43,988 nt of DNA, from positions 1-43,988 of the forward strand of contig JAEXFV010000051.1 of assembly GCA_023451115.1 (NCBI GenBank), written 5' to 3'. This stretch comes from Bacillota bacterium (GTDB lineage: Bacteria > Bacillota > Clostridia > Christensenellales > CAG-138). The notes beneath the pieces are model-generated. The model saw nothing but the letters and a program-made list of their open reading frames with translations. It had not been told where the DNA came from and ran no database searches. Each line of letters opens with the position of its first letter. Positions within the stretch are counted from its first letter, which is position 1. Shown here one piece after another: positions 8,711 to 15,727 of the stretch. Both the position numbers and the translations under genes were made by a program.

Positions 8711-8745
8711 AAAAAAATGCCCCACAATGGACTTTCAGGCATTTT
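8711..8745 (-). terminator. Terminator-like hairpin, stronger on the minus strand
   Basis: AAAATGCC (8714-8721) and GGCATTTT (8738-8745) form the stem around a 16-base loop. On the minus strand the stem runs into seven T residues; on the plus strand only into TTTTAA. Confidence 0.5.
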
Positions 8746-8922
8746 AACGGTTCTTTGGCGGGATAAAGATAATCTTTATGCAATCTTAGCATATATATTT
8801 TTTATAATGATAAAAGAAGGACGTGAAAAACAGCCTGGTAGGTTGCTAACCTCTTCCAATCTATTTGATTTTGAGGAAATCAGAAGAAAAAAGCAAAAAG
8901 AATAGGTTGCCATTATAAATAA

Positions 8923-8931
8923 TGGTACAAT
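8923..8931 (+). promoter_or_regulatory. Extended -10 promoter for the KdpD-like kinase operon
   Basis: TGGTACAAT, an extended -10, lies about 50 bases before the kinase start. TTGCCA at 8907-8912 is too close (13 bases) to act as a normal -35. Confidence 0.4.
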
Positions 8932-8981
8932 ATACGTGAAGGATTGAGAAGAAATGCGATAAAGCATGGAGGAGAATAGTT

Positions 8982-10067
8982 GTGAACCGCATTCGGCAAC
9001 GCCGGTTGAAAGACTTATGCCCATTATGCTGGCGGGATACGTTATATACCATTGTAATCCTGTTATGCACCAGCGTGTTATGCCTGTGCATGAGCAACCT
9101 GGATCCAGGAGGCAATACCTATGTATCCATGTTGTTTCTTTTGGCGGTGGTATTGATTTCCCGGTTTACCAATGGTTATTTTTATGGCATCATTGGATCC
9201 TTCTTAGGGATGTTTTGTGTAAACTATATGTTTACCTATCCTTTTTTTGCCTTTAATTTTACGATTTCAGGCTACCCCATCACGTTTATCAGCATGCTGG
9301 TGGTGTCTCTGATTACTTGTACCCTTACCACACAGATTAAAGAGCAGGAAAAATTCCGGGCAGCGGCGGAGCTGGAAAAAATGCGTAGTAACCTGCTGCG
9401 GGCAGTATCCCATGACCTGCGCACGCCGCTTACGTCTATCCTGGGCGCCAGCAGCGCTATTTTGGAAAATGATGATGTAATCGATAAGCAACGCCGCATT
9501 GAGTTGCTGTCCGGTATTCGGGAAGAGGCGGAGTGGCTCATCCGTATGGTGGAGAACCTGCTATCCGTTACCAGGTTCCAAAGCGGGGTAACCAACCTGT
9601 ATAAGCAGCCTGAGGCCGCGGAAGAGATTATGGGCGAGGCAGTGCAAAAGTTTCACAAGCGTTTCCCTGCACTTCCTGTTTCCGTTCAGGTGCCGGAGGA
9701 GATGCTGGAGGTGCCCATGGACCCTATTTTAATCGAGCAGGTGATTGTAAACCTGCTGGAAAATGCGGCCAAGCACTCCGGCGGGGCATCCCATGCGGAG
9801 CTTAGCGTAAAAAAAGTGGGAGAGCAGGCAGTGTTTGAAGTTTGGAATGACGTCAATTCCATTCCGCCTTCTGAAATTCCCCATTTATTTACCGGATATT
9901 ATCTGCACAGGGCGGAACAGGGGGGAGCGGATACCGGCCGCAATATGGGCATTGGCCTTGCCGTGTGTATGTCCATTATACAAGCGCATGGCGGGAATAT
10001 GAAAGTGGAAAACAGCCCTCGGGGAGGCGTTATGTTCCAATTTCATTTACCGCTGGGAGAGGAGTAA
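8982..10067 (+). CDS. KdpD-like sensor histidine kinase, short form (DUF4118 plus kinase)
   Basis: A 361-residue membrane kinase. Residues about 18-118 form the four-helix DUF4118 region of KdpD, including the FTYPFFAFNFTI segment (84-95). The H-box SHDLRTPLTS has H144, the N-box is VNLLENAAKHS and the G-box MGIGLAVCMS. The large cytoplasmic N-terminal KdpD and USP domains (over 300 residues in E. coli KdpD) are absent. The start is GTG 8982, seven bases after GGAGGAG. The kdpE-like gene follows after three bases. No kdpFABC or other potassium transporter gene is in the window, so its target is uncertain. Confidence 0.88.
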   Translation: MNRIRQRRLKDLCPLCWRDTLYTIVILLCTSVLCLCMSNLDPGGNTYVSMLFLLAVVLISRFTNGYFYGIIGSFLGMFCVNYMFTYPFFAFNFTISGYPITFISMLVVSLITCTLTTQIKEQEKFRAAAELEKMRSNLLRAVSHDLRTPLTSILGASSAILENDDVIDKQRRIELLSGIREEAEWLIRMVENLLSVTRFQSGVTNLYKQPEAAEEIMGEAVQKFHKRFPALPVSVQVPEEMLEVPMDPILIEQVIVNLLENAAKHSGGASHAELSVKKVGEQAVFEVWNDVNSIPPSEIPHLFTGYYLHRAEQGGADTGRNMGIGLAVCMSIIQAHGGNMKVENSPRGGVMFQFHLPLGEE

Positions 10068-10070
10068 TGT

Positions 10071-10769
10071 ATGCAATATAAACCTAGCATCCTAATCGTG
10101 GAGGATGAAAACAGCATTTGTAATTTCATGGTTACCGTTTTAAATGCCAATGGTTATACGGCCTTGCAAGCAGCCAGCGGCCAGGAAGCTTTGGCGATGA
10201 TTACCTCCCATTGTCCAGATGCCATTTTGCTGGACTTGGGTTTGCCGGATATGGATGGGACAAAGATTTTACGCACGGTGCGGGAATGGTCCCCAGTGCC
10301 CATCATTGTGGTGTCTGCCAGAGGGCACGAGCGGGATAAGGTGGAAGCCCTGGATATGGGTGCGGACGACTATATTACAAAGCCCTTTGGTACCTCCGAA
10401 CTGCTTGCCCGGATCCGCACGGCGCTGCGCCATGGCAGGAGCAAAACGGAGACCGTGCAGGAGGATGTGTTTACGGTAGGAGGGCTTTCCATCGATTTTG
10501 ACCGACGTTATGTTAAAGTGGATGGGGAGGCGGTGCACCTGACCCAGATTGAGTACAAGATCGTAGCGCTGCTTTCCCGGTACGCAGGGCGAGTGCTCAC
10601 ATACGACTATATTCTGAAAAGTATATGGGGGCCCCATGCCAATTGCGACAACCAGATTTTACGGGTCAACATGGCGAATATCCGCCGCAAGCTGGAAAAG
10701 AACCCAGGCGAGCCCAAATATATCCATACGGAGGTAGGAGTAGGTTATCGCATGGTAGAGGGGGATTAA
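10071..10769 (+). CDS. KdpE-like response regulator (OmpR family)
   Basis: A 232-residue transcriptional regulator paired with the preceding kinase. The receiver domain has acidic E11/D12, phosphoacceptor D55 in AILLDLGLPDMDG and the VVSARGHERDKVEALDMGADDY segment characteristic of KdpE-like receivers. The winged-helix domain (about 130-230) has LTQIEYKIVALL and VNMANIRRKLE. It starts three bases after the kinase stop, with GGAGAGGAG as ribosome site inside the kinase end. The target genes are not adjacent; a terminator follows at once. Confidence 0.9.
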   Translation: MQYKPSILIVEDENSICNFMVTVLNANGYTALQAASGQEALAMITSHCPDAILLDLGLPDMDGTKILRTVREWSPVPIIVVSARGHERDKVEALDMGADDYITKPFGTSELLARIRTALRHGRSKTETVQEDVFTVGGLSIDFDRRYVKVDGEAVHLTQIEYKIVALLSRYAGRVLTYDYILKSIWGPHANCDNQILRVNMANIRRKLEKNPGEPKYIHTEVGVGYRMVEGD

Positions 10770-10860
10770 ATGCTTTGCTGCTAATGGGCAAACCGGGAAA
10801 AGTATGGCCCTTTGGTTGTCCGCAAAGCGCGGTGCAGATGAACGGTTAAAATGCTGGAAA

Positions 10861-10895
10861 GTGGCGGAAACCCAAGGCTTCCGCTGCTTTTTTTC
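10861..10895 (+). terminator. Terminator of the KdpDE-like operon
   Basis: GTGGCGGAA pairs with TTCCGCTGC over nine positions, including two G-U pairs, with a nine-base loop and a run of seven T residues. Confidence 0.85.
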
Positions 10896-11000
10896 TTTGC
10901 CGCGCCATTGCATTTCAACCGAATTGCCCTGAAAAACGCGGTATAACCTATAACCAAGGAAAAGAGCCAATGAAACATGTTTCAGACGGCAGATGTGGAA

Positions 11001-11030
11001 TTGTGGTAGCACAGCTGCAAGTGGTATAAT
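11001..11030 (+). promoter_or_regulatory. Promoter for the GNAT-YoaP gene
   Basis: TTGTGG (11001-11006), 18-base spacer, perfect TATAAT (11025-11030) preceded by TGG, i.e. also an extended -10. About 25 bases upstream of the coding start. Confidence 0.6.
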
Positions 11031-11053
11031 AAACATATGAAGTAAATTAAAAT

Positions 11054-11827
11054 ATGACATTGAAAATGAGGGCGCACTTGAATACGGATTTTATTAACTT
11101 GACGGTAGAAAACCTTGCCAATGAGCATTTATGCTGCATAATTCGCAGCAAAAAGCCCCATCCCGGCATTGCGGCAAAACAACAATGGCTTTCAGAACGT
11201 TTAAAGGAAGGCCATGTGTTTCGAAAGTTAAATGAAAAGGCCACGGTTTTTATTGAATATGCGCCTTTGGAGCGGGCATGGGTACCCATCATTGGCGAGA
11301 ATTATTATTACCTGTATTGCTTGTGGGTTTCTGGCAGCTACAAGGGAAAAGGGTATGGAAAAGCGCTAATGGAGTATTGCCTGTCTGATGCCAGGAAAAA
11401 TGGCAAATCCGGCGTTTGCATGCTGGGAGCGAAAAAACAAAAGGCATGGCTTTCGGACCAGTCATTTGCCAGGAAGTTTGGCTTTACGTCTGTGGATACT
11501 ACGGACAATGGATATGAGCTCCTTGCCATTTCTTTTGACGGCACAACGCCAAAGTTTGCACAAAATGCGAAAAAACAGCAAGTGGAAAGCAACCAGCTCA
11601 CAATATATTATGATATGCAATGCCCCTATGTGTATCAAAATGTTGAGAGGATAAAGCAGTATTGTGAACACAATGATGTTCCCGCAGCTTTCATTCAAGT
11701 GGATACGCTGCAAAAAGCAAAGGAGCTGCCTTGCGTTTTTAATAACTGGGCCGTATTTTATAAAGGAAAATTTGTAACAGTGAATTTATTTGATGTTGCC
11801 TATTTAAAAAAGATGCTTGCAAGTTGA
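11054..11827 (+). CDS. GNAT N-acetyltransferase with C-terminal YoaP-like domain
   Basis: A 257-residue cytoplasmic protein. Residues about 10-160 are a GNAT acyltransferase; the acetyl-CoA loop is seen in SGSYKGKGYGKALM near residues 93-106 (RxxGxG-like with K for R). Residues about 175-255 match the YoaP-like domain attached to acetyltransferases in Bacillus and Clostridia; it contains YYDMQCPY, reminiscent of a thioredoxin-like fold, but with a single cysteine. The acceptor is unknown. The start is uncertain because no clear ribosome site precedes ATG 11054; ATG 11066 is an alternative. It is transcribed alone and ends at a bidirectional terminator. Confidence 0.82.
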   Translation: MTLKMRAHLNTDFINLTVENLANEHLCCIIRSKKPHPGIAAKQQWLSERLKEGHVFRKLNEKATVFIEYAPLERAWVPIIGENYYYLYCLWVSGSYKGKGYGKALMEYCLSDARKNGKSGVCMLGAKKQKAWLSDQSFARKFGFTSVDTTDNGYELLAISFDGTTPKFAQNAKKQQVESNQLTIYYDMQCPYVYQNVERIKQYCEHNDVPAAFIQVDTLQKAKELPCVFNNWAVFYKGKFVTVNLFDVAYLKKMLAS

Positions 11828-11916
11828 AACTATTTATTGGTTGGGCTTTTGTGCTGACGGATGAGAGGCGATCATCCGCATCAGCAGAGAAGCGGCAACC
11901 GACCAGCGTTCTAAAA

Positions 11917-11957
11917 CAGAAAAGGCCTCTGCGCTTTATGCTAAGAGGCCTTTGTGT
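11917..11957. terminator. Bidirectional terminator between the GNAT gene and the NSS symporter gene
   Basis: AAAGGCCTCT (11921-11930) pairs with AGAGGCCTTT (11944-11953) around a 13-base loop. It serves the two convergent genes. Confidence 0.8.
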
Positions 11958-12023
11958 TTACCACGAAATGATTGGGATTGCACAACCCCCATGTAAAGGT
12001 TGGGTTTGGCTTCTATATTGCCT

Positions 12024-13448
12024 TTAGCCAGGGATTACGCCGAAATCCATCAACTGGGAAATCAATACGATTACCATAACCACCGGCACGACGAACCGGA
12101 AGCAAATGTCCCAGAAATGATAGAATTTCATTTTTACGCCGGCGCTTTCTTCCACTTCCGCTTTTACGGCTTTGGTCTTTAATATCCAGCCGATGATGAT
12201 GCTCATCACCATTGCGCCCAGGGGCATGAAAATACCTTCTGCAATCAGGTCGTAAAAATCCAGGAAGCCCCATTTGCCAAACCAGAAGGTAGCGGGGATA
12301 ATATTTCCGCTGCCCAACCCGTCCAGACAAACCGGAATGCCAACGATAAACACAATGATGCCCAAAATAACGGTCATCTTCTTGCGCTCTGGTTCCTTCC
12401 CTTGTTCAATACGCTTGTCGATGGAGTAAGCGCAGCATACTTCCAGAAGAGAAATGGAAGAGGTGATTGCGGCGATGAATACCAGGAAGTAGAACAGGAA
12501 GCCGAAGAAGCAGCCGATAAACCCGCCCATGCCGTTGGTGAACACCTCATGCATGGTAACAAACAGCAAACCAGGTCCACCGCCAGGCTCCAGGCCAAAG
12601 GCGAATACGGCAGGCATAACCGCCAGAGCGGCCATCAAAGCCATAATGGTATCGGCAATAGGAATGATAAATGCGTTGCTCTCCAAATTCTCTTTTTTGG
12701 ACAGGTAGGAACCATACGTGATCATACAGCCCATGCCCAACGAGAGGGAGAAGAACATTTGCCCTGCTGCGGTACGCAGCACGTTGAAGAAGCCTACGCC
12801 CGACTCGGGGGAGAATACTTCAAAGTTGGGGCTGAACAGGAAGGCAAGGCCGGCGTCCGCTCCGGGGAGAGTAACGGAACGGATGATAACCACCACCAGT
12901 ATGATTGCCAGGGCTGGCATGGCGATCTTGGAGAATTTTTCAATCCCTCCGGAAATGCCGCCCATTACAATCACGATGTTGATCGCCATAAAGATGGCAT
13001 GATACACCAAGCTCCCTGCGCCGTTGCCTACAAAAGCGTTAAAGAAATCTCCGCTGCTGGCCCCTGCAAATCCTGCGCCGGGTGCAAACATTTCAAGCAG
13101 GAACGCTACCATGTAGCGCAGCACAAAGCCGCCTAACACGCTGTAGAACGCCAGGATGAAAAAGCCAGAGGCTACGCCCATATATCCCATCCAGGTATAT
13201 TTTTTGGACAAAGCCTTGTAAGTGCCTACCGCGCCTTTGCCAATTTTCCGGCCCAGCGCCAGTTCGCCCAGCATGACGGCAAAGCCGGTGACTAACACCA
13301 GAATCAGGTAAATCAACAAGAATGCAAAACCGCCGTTGGCTCCCGTTTTGTAGGGAAAGCCCCAAATGTTACCCAGACCTACCGCCGATCCCACGGCTGC
13401 CATTAGGAACCCAAAGTTACTACCCCATTCCCCTCTGTGTTTTTCCAT
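12024..13448 (-). CDS. Sodium-dependent transporter, NSS/SNF family
   Basis: A 474-residue, roughly 11-12-helix membrane symporter of the neurotransmitter:sodium symporter fold (LeuT-like), importing an amino acid or amine with sodium. The first helix carries AVGSAVGLGNIWGFPY (residues 17-32), with the unwound NSS core. The usual arginine of the NIWRFPY gate motif is glycine here, as in some bacterial relatives. SGGIEKFSKIAMP and the GLGYF-like helical segments also fit. ATG 13448 follows AGGAGGGT. The substrate cannot be predicted. It stands alone, with a leader region of several hundred bases upstream. Confidence 0.9.
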   Translation of the reverse strand: MEKHRGEWGSNFGFLMAAVGSAVGLGNIWGFPYKTGANGGFAFLLIYLILVLVTGFAVMLGELALGRKIGKGAVGTYKALSKKYTWMGYMGVASGFFILAFYSVLGGFVLRYMVAFLLEMFAPGAGFAGASSGDFFNAFVGNGAGSLVYHAIFMAINIVIVMGGISGGIEKFSKIAMPALAIILVVVIIRSVTLPGADAGLAFLFSPNFEVFSPESGVGFFNVLRTAAGQMFFSLSLGMGCMITYGSYLSKKENLESNAFIIPIADTIMALMAALAVMPAVFAFGLEPGGGPGLLFVTMHEVFTNGMGGFIGCFFGFLFYFLVFIAAITSSISLLEVCCAYSIDKRIEQGKEPERKKMTVILGIIVFIVGIPVCLDGLGSGNIIPATFWFGKWGFLDFYDLIAEGIFMPLGAMVMSIIIGWILKTKAVKAEVEESAGVKMKFYHFWDICFRFVVPVVMVIVLISQLMDFGVIPG

Positions 13449-14099
13449 ATCATTGGACCCTCCTTTTTTATATGCAACCCAGCAAAGGCAAAAAAGACAA
13501 CAACAAAGAAAGCCGCCGTTTTACCCTTTTGCCGCAAATAAGGGAAAACCCGCCCTGCCGGATTACTAACAATCACAAATCGCTAGACACTGTATTACGA
13601 AAGACCCATTGTCCCGGATGAATGAAACGAAAATTTTGGAGAGTGAAAAAGATTGCGGATCTTGGACGATACGCAATAAAAAAGGCAATTTCCCCCCTAA
13701 TTTTTATTTCCCCTTTATAAACATAATATATAGGGAAATGGCTTTCTGTCAAGCAAGTGGCCTGGCATGGAAAAAAGGTTTAAAGTAGCGGATTCTTCCC
13801 AATTTATCTAGGAAAATTGAGTTTTTCACAGGTCAAACGCTATCGTTAGTTTTATGTTAAGAAGCGGGTTCTTTTCGTTAAGAAACCATAAAGAACGCTT
13901 ATTTTTGATAAAATTTATGCTATGCTGTTGCCCAGGCATTGATATAACGGATAGTATGAACAAAACCAGTATTTTCCGATAGATGCCAAAAAGACATAAG
14001 CTTAAATTATAAAACTTTGTAGAAGCATAGCCTGTATGTATAGATAGGTGTGGCATTATGCTGCAGGCGGAGGCAGCTTATGAAAAGGAGGTTGGAAGC
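13449..14099. other. 651 bp intergenic region between divergent transporter and decarboxylase genes
   Basis: No gene is supported. It must contain the promoters of the leftward NSS symporter and the rightward oadG-oadB operon. Visible structure: a weak inverted repeat ATTGCG/CGCAAT at 13652-13677 that would act on the minus strand (followed there by CTTTTT), TTTCCC/GGGAAA at about 13709-13738, and a terminator-like hairpin at 13862-13906 on the plus strand. No known riboswitch was recognised. Confidence 0.6.
13862..13906 (+). promoter_or_regulatory. Terminator-like hairpin, possible attenuator upstream of oadG-oadB
   Basis: AAGCG plus TTCTTT on the left pair with AAAGAA plus CGCTT on the right, with a two-base bulge, followed by ATTTTT. 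The octamer GTTAAGAA occurs just before the stem and again in the loop, so alternative pairing is possible. It is about 195 bases before the mini oadG gene. Confidence 0.35.
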
Positions 14100-14234
14100 A
14101 TGGAGATTTCCGGGTGGTTTGTTATGGCATTGGGCATGATCACCGTATTTTTAGGGCTGATTGCCCTGTTATACATCACAAAGCTGACCAGCGCTCTGTG
14201 CCGGGCGTTGACGAAGCAGAAAACCGTATCATAA
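14100..14234 (+). CDS. Mini OadG-like membrane subunit of a sodium-pump decarboxylase (44 residues)
   Basis: A 44-codon gene with a strong AAAAGGAGG ribosome site eight bases before ATG 14100. The product begins MEISGWFVMALGMITVFLGL and has one membrane helix (residues 5-28), followed by a short basic tail. OadG/MmdD-type gamma or delta subunits have exactly this N-terminal helix, often with a G-M-x-x-V-F pattern, and are encoded directly before oadB. Usual members are about 80-120 residues with a longer soluble tail; here the tail is only about 15 residues. The oadB start is 17 bases downstream. It probably anchors or stabilises the beta subunit. Identification rests on helix pattern and context, not on long similarity. 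Confidence 0.72.
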   Translation: MEISGWFVMALGMITVFLGLIALLYITKLTSALCRALTKQKTVS

Positions 14235-14251
14235 GTGAAGGAGGGGTTCCA

Positions 14252-15439
14252 ATGGAAGCAGTACTTGAATTTTTGAAAAGCACCGGCTTTGCCCTGCTGG
14301 GGGAGCAGCCGCTTACGCTGGTGATGATCCTGGTCGCCTGTGTTTTATTATATCTGGCGATTGTAAAGAAGTTTGAGCCGTTGTTGCTCTTGCCCATTGC
14401 CTTCGGCATGTTGTTGACGAATTTGCCTGGCGCAGGCCTGTATCACAGCGAGCTGTTTGCAGGCGGCCATGTGAATTGGGCGGCTTTTGACCAAACGGCT
14501 GGATTGATCGACTATCTTTACCTGGGTGTAAAGCTGGGCATTTATCCCTCGCTGATTTTTATGGGCGTGGGTGCAATGACAGACTTTGGCCCTTTGATTG
14601 CCAACCCCAAAAGCCTGCTGTTGGGCGCAGCAGCCCAGTTGGGCATTTTTATCACGTTCCTGGGTGCGTTGGGCTTGACGGAATTGTTCCCGGAACTGGC
14701 TTTTGGCGTAAATGAAGCCGCATCTATCGGTATTATTGGCGGAGCAGACGGCCCCACAGCCATCTATGTCACCACAAAACTGGCGCCTGAGCTATTGGGG
14801 CCCATTGCGGTGGCGGCCTATTCCTACATGGCGTTGGTGCCCGTCATCCAACCCCCCATTATGAAGGCCCTTACCACCAAAGAGGAACGCTGTATTGTGA
14901 TGAAACAGCTGCGCCCGGTGACCCAGCGGGAGAAAATCTTGTTCCCCATCGTGGTGACCATCTTTGTATCCCTGCTGCTGCCCTCGGCTGCACCGTTGAT
15001 CGGTTTCTTGATGCTGGGCAACCTGTTTAGGGAAAGCGGCGTAACTGAGCGCCTATCCAAAACCGCTCAAAATGAGTTGATCAATATCGTCACCATTTTC
15101 CTGGGTGTGTCCGTAGGCGCTACTGCAACGGCGGAAGCTTTCCTCAACTGGCGCACCATAATGATCCTGGTGTTGGGCGTAATCGCTTTCTCCGGCGGAA
15201 CCGCAGGGGGCGTGCTGCTGGCAAAGCTGATGAACCTGTTCACCAAAGACAAGATCAACCCCTTGATCGGTTCTGCAGGCGTATCCGCCGTTCCCATGGC
15301 GGCCCGTGTATCCCAGGTGGTTGGCCAAAAGGAAAAACCCGGCAACTTCCTGCTGATGCATGCTATGGGCCCCAATGTGGCAGGCGTGATTGGCTCGGCT
15401 ATTGCAGCGGGCGTATTCCTGGCATTGTATATGAAATAG
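14252..15439 (+). CDS. oadB: Sodium-pump decarboxylase beta subunit (OadB/GcdB/MmdB family)
   Basis: The 395-residue integral membrane subunit that couples decarboxylation of carboxybiotin to sodium export. The signature GGADGPTAIYVTTKLAPELL (residues about 162-181) is the conserved sodium/carboxybiotin segment; YSYMALVPVIQPPIMKALTT and GVSVGATATAEAFL follow. ATG 14252 is behind AAGGAGGGG. The frame is open further upstream, but those codons overlap oadG and lack a ribosome site. Which acid is decarboxylated (oxaloacetate, methylmalonyl-CoA, glutaconyl-CoA) cannot be decided: neither a carboxyltransferase alpha subunit nor a biotin carrier gene is in the window. A strong terminator closes the operon. 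Confidence 0.9.
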   Translation: MEAVLEFLKSTGFALLGEQPLTLVMILVACVLLYLAIVKKFEPLLLLPIAFGMLLTNLPGAGLYHSELFAGGHVNWAAFDQTAGLIDYLYLGVKLGIYPSLIFMGVGAMTDFGPLIANPKSLLLGAAAQLGIFITFLGALGLTELFPELAFGVNEAASIGIIGGADGPTAIYVTTKLAPELLGPIAVAAYSYMALVPVIQPPIMKALTTKEERCIVMKQLRPVTQREKILFPIVVTIFVSLLLPSAAPLIGFLMLGNLFRESGVTERLSKTAQNELINIVTIFLGVSVGATATAEAFLNWRTIMILVLGVIAFSGGTAGGVLLAKLMNLFTKDKINPLIGSAGVSAVPMAARVSQVVGQKEKPGNFLLMHAMGPNVAGVIGSAIAAGVFLALYMK

Positions 15440-15463
15440 CTTGCGGTATTCCGTGTGTGCTCC

Positions 15464-15493
15464 GCGGCATGGCAAAAGGCCATGCCGCTTTTT
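15464..15493 (+). terminator. Terminator of the oadG-oadB operon
   Basis: Ten-base-pair stem GCGGCATGGC/GCCATGCCGC, loop AAAAG, then TTTTTA. Almost the same hairpin is used after the rubredoxin gene. Confidence 0.9.
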
Positions 15494-15727
15494 ATTGCCG
15501 CAGCCGGCTGCAATTTACAGAAAGCCCGGCTTGTATTACAATAAATAAATGGGAAAGGGATCTAGCCCCCCCTGCTATATCAATCGGGTTTTACTGAAAA
15601 TCCTGTATTTTCTAAACCGTGAGATAGAAAATGGCATTGGCAGGGTAGCAAAGGCGGAACGCCTGGGCATTAAAACCTTGTGCAAGTCCCCAAGTTTTGA
15701 TGATTTAAGGGAAGGAGATGAGGCGGC

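Larger units (their letters stand above)
8264..8981. other. 718 bp without a convincing gene, containing several hairpins
   Basis: Both flanking operons diverge from here. Open frames inside have no ribosome sites or recognisable motifs. The stretch holds the promoter of the leftward operon, hairpins at 8501-8540, 8544-8585 and 8711-8745, and an extended -10 for the rightward operon at 8923-8931. The part from 8745 on is AT-rich. Confidence 0.6.

Noticed and set aside
8405..8725. A 106-codon minus-strand open frame
   Set aside because: It reads through a terminator-like hairpin, has no ribosome site and no recognisable domain; treated as noncoding.
8639..8905. An 88-codon plus-strand open frame before the KdpD-like kinase
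   Set aside because: No ribosome site, no motif, overlaps the second hairpin.
12402..13136. Long open frame opposite the NSS symporter
   Set aside because: Antisense shadow of a well-supported membrane protein; product is His/Gln-rich without motifs.
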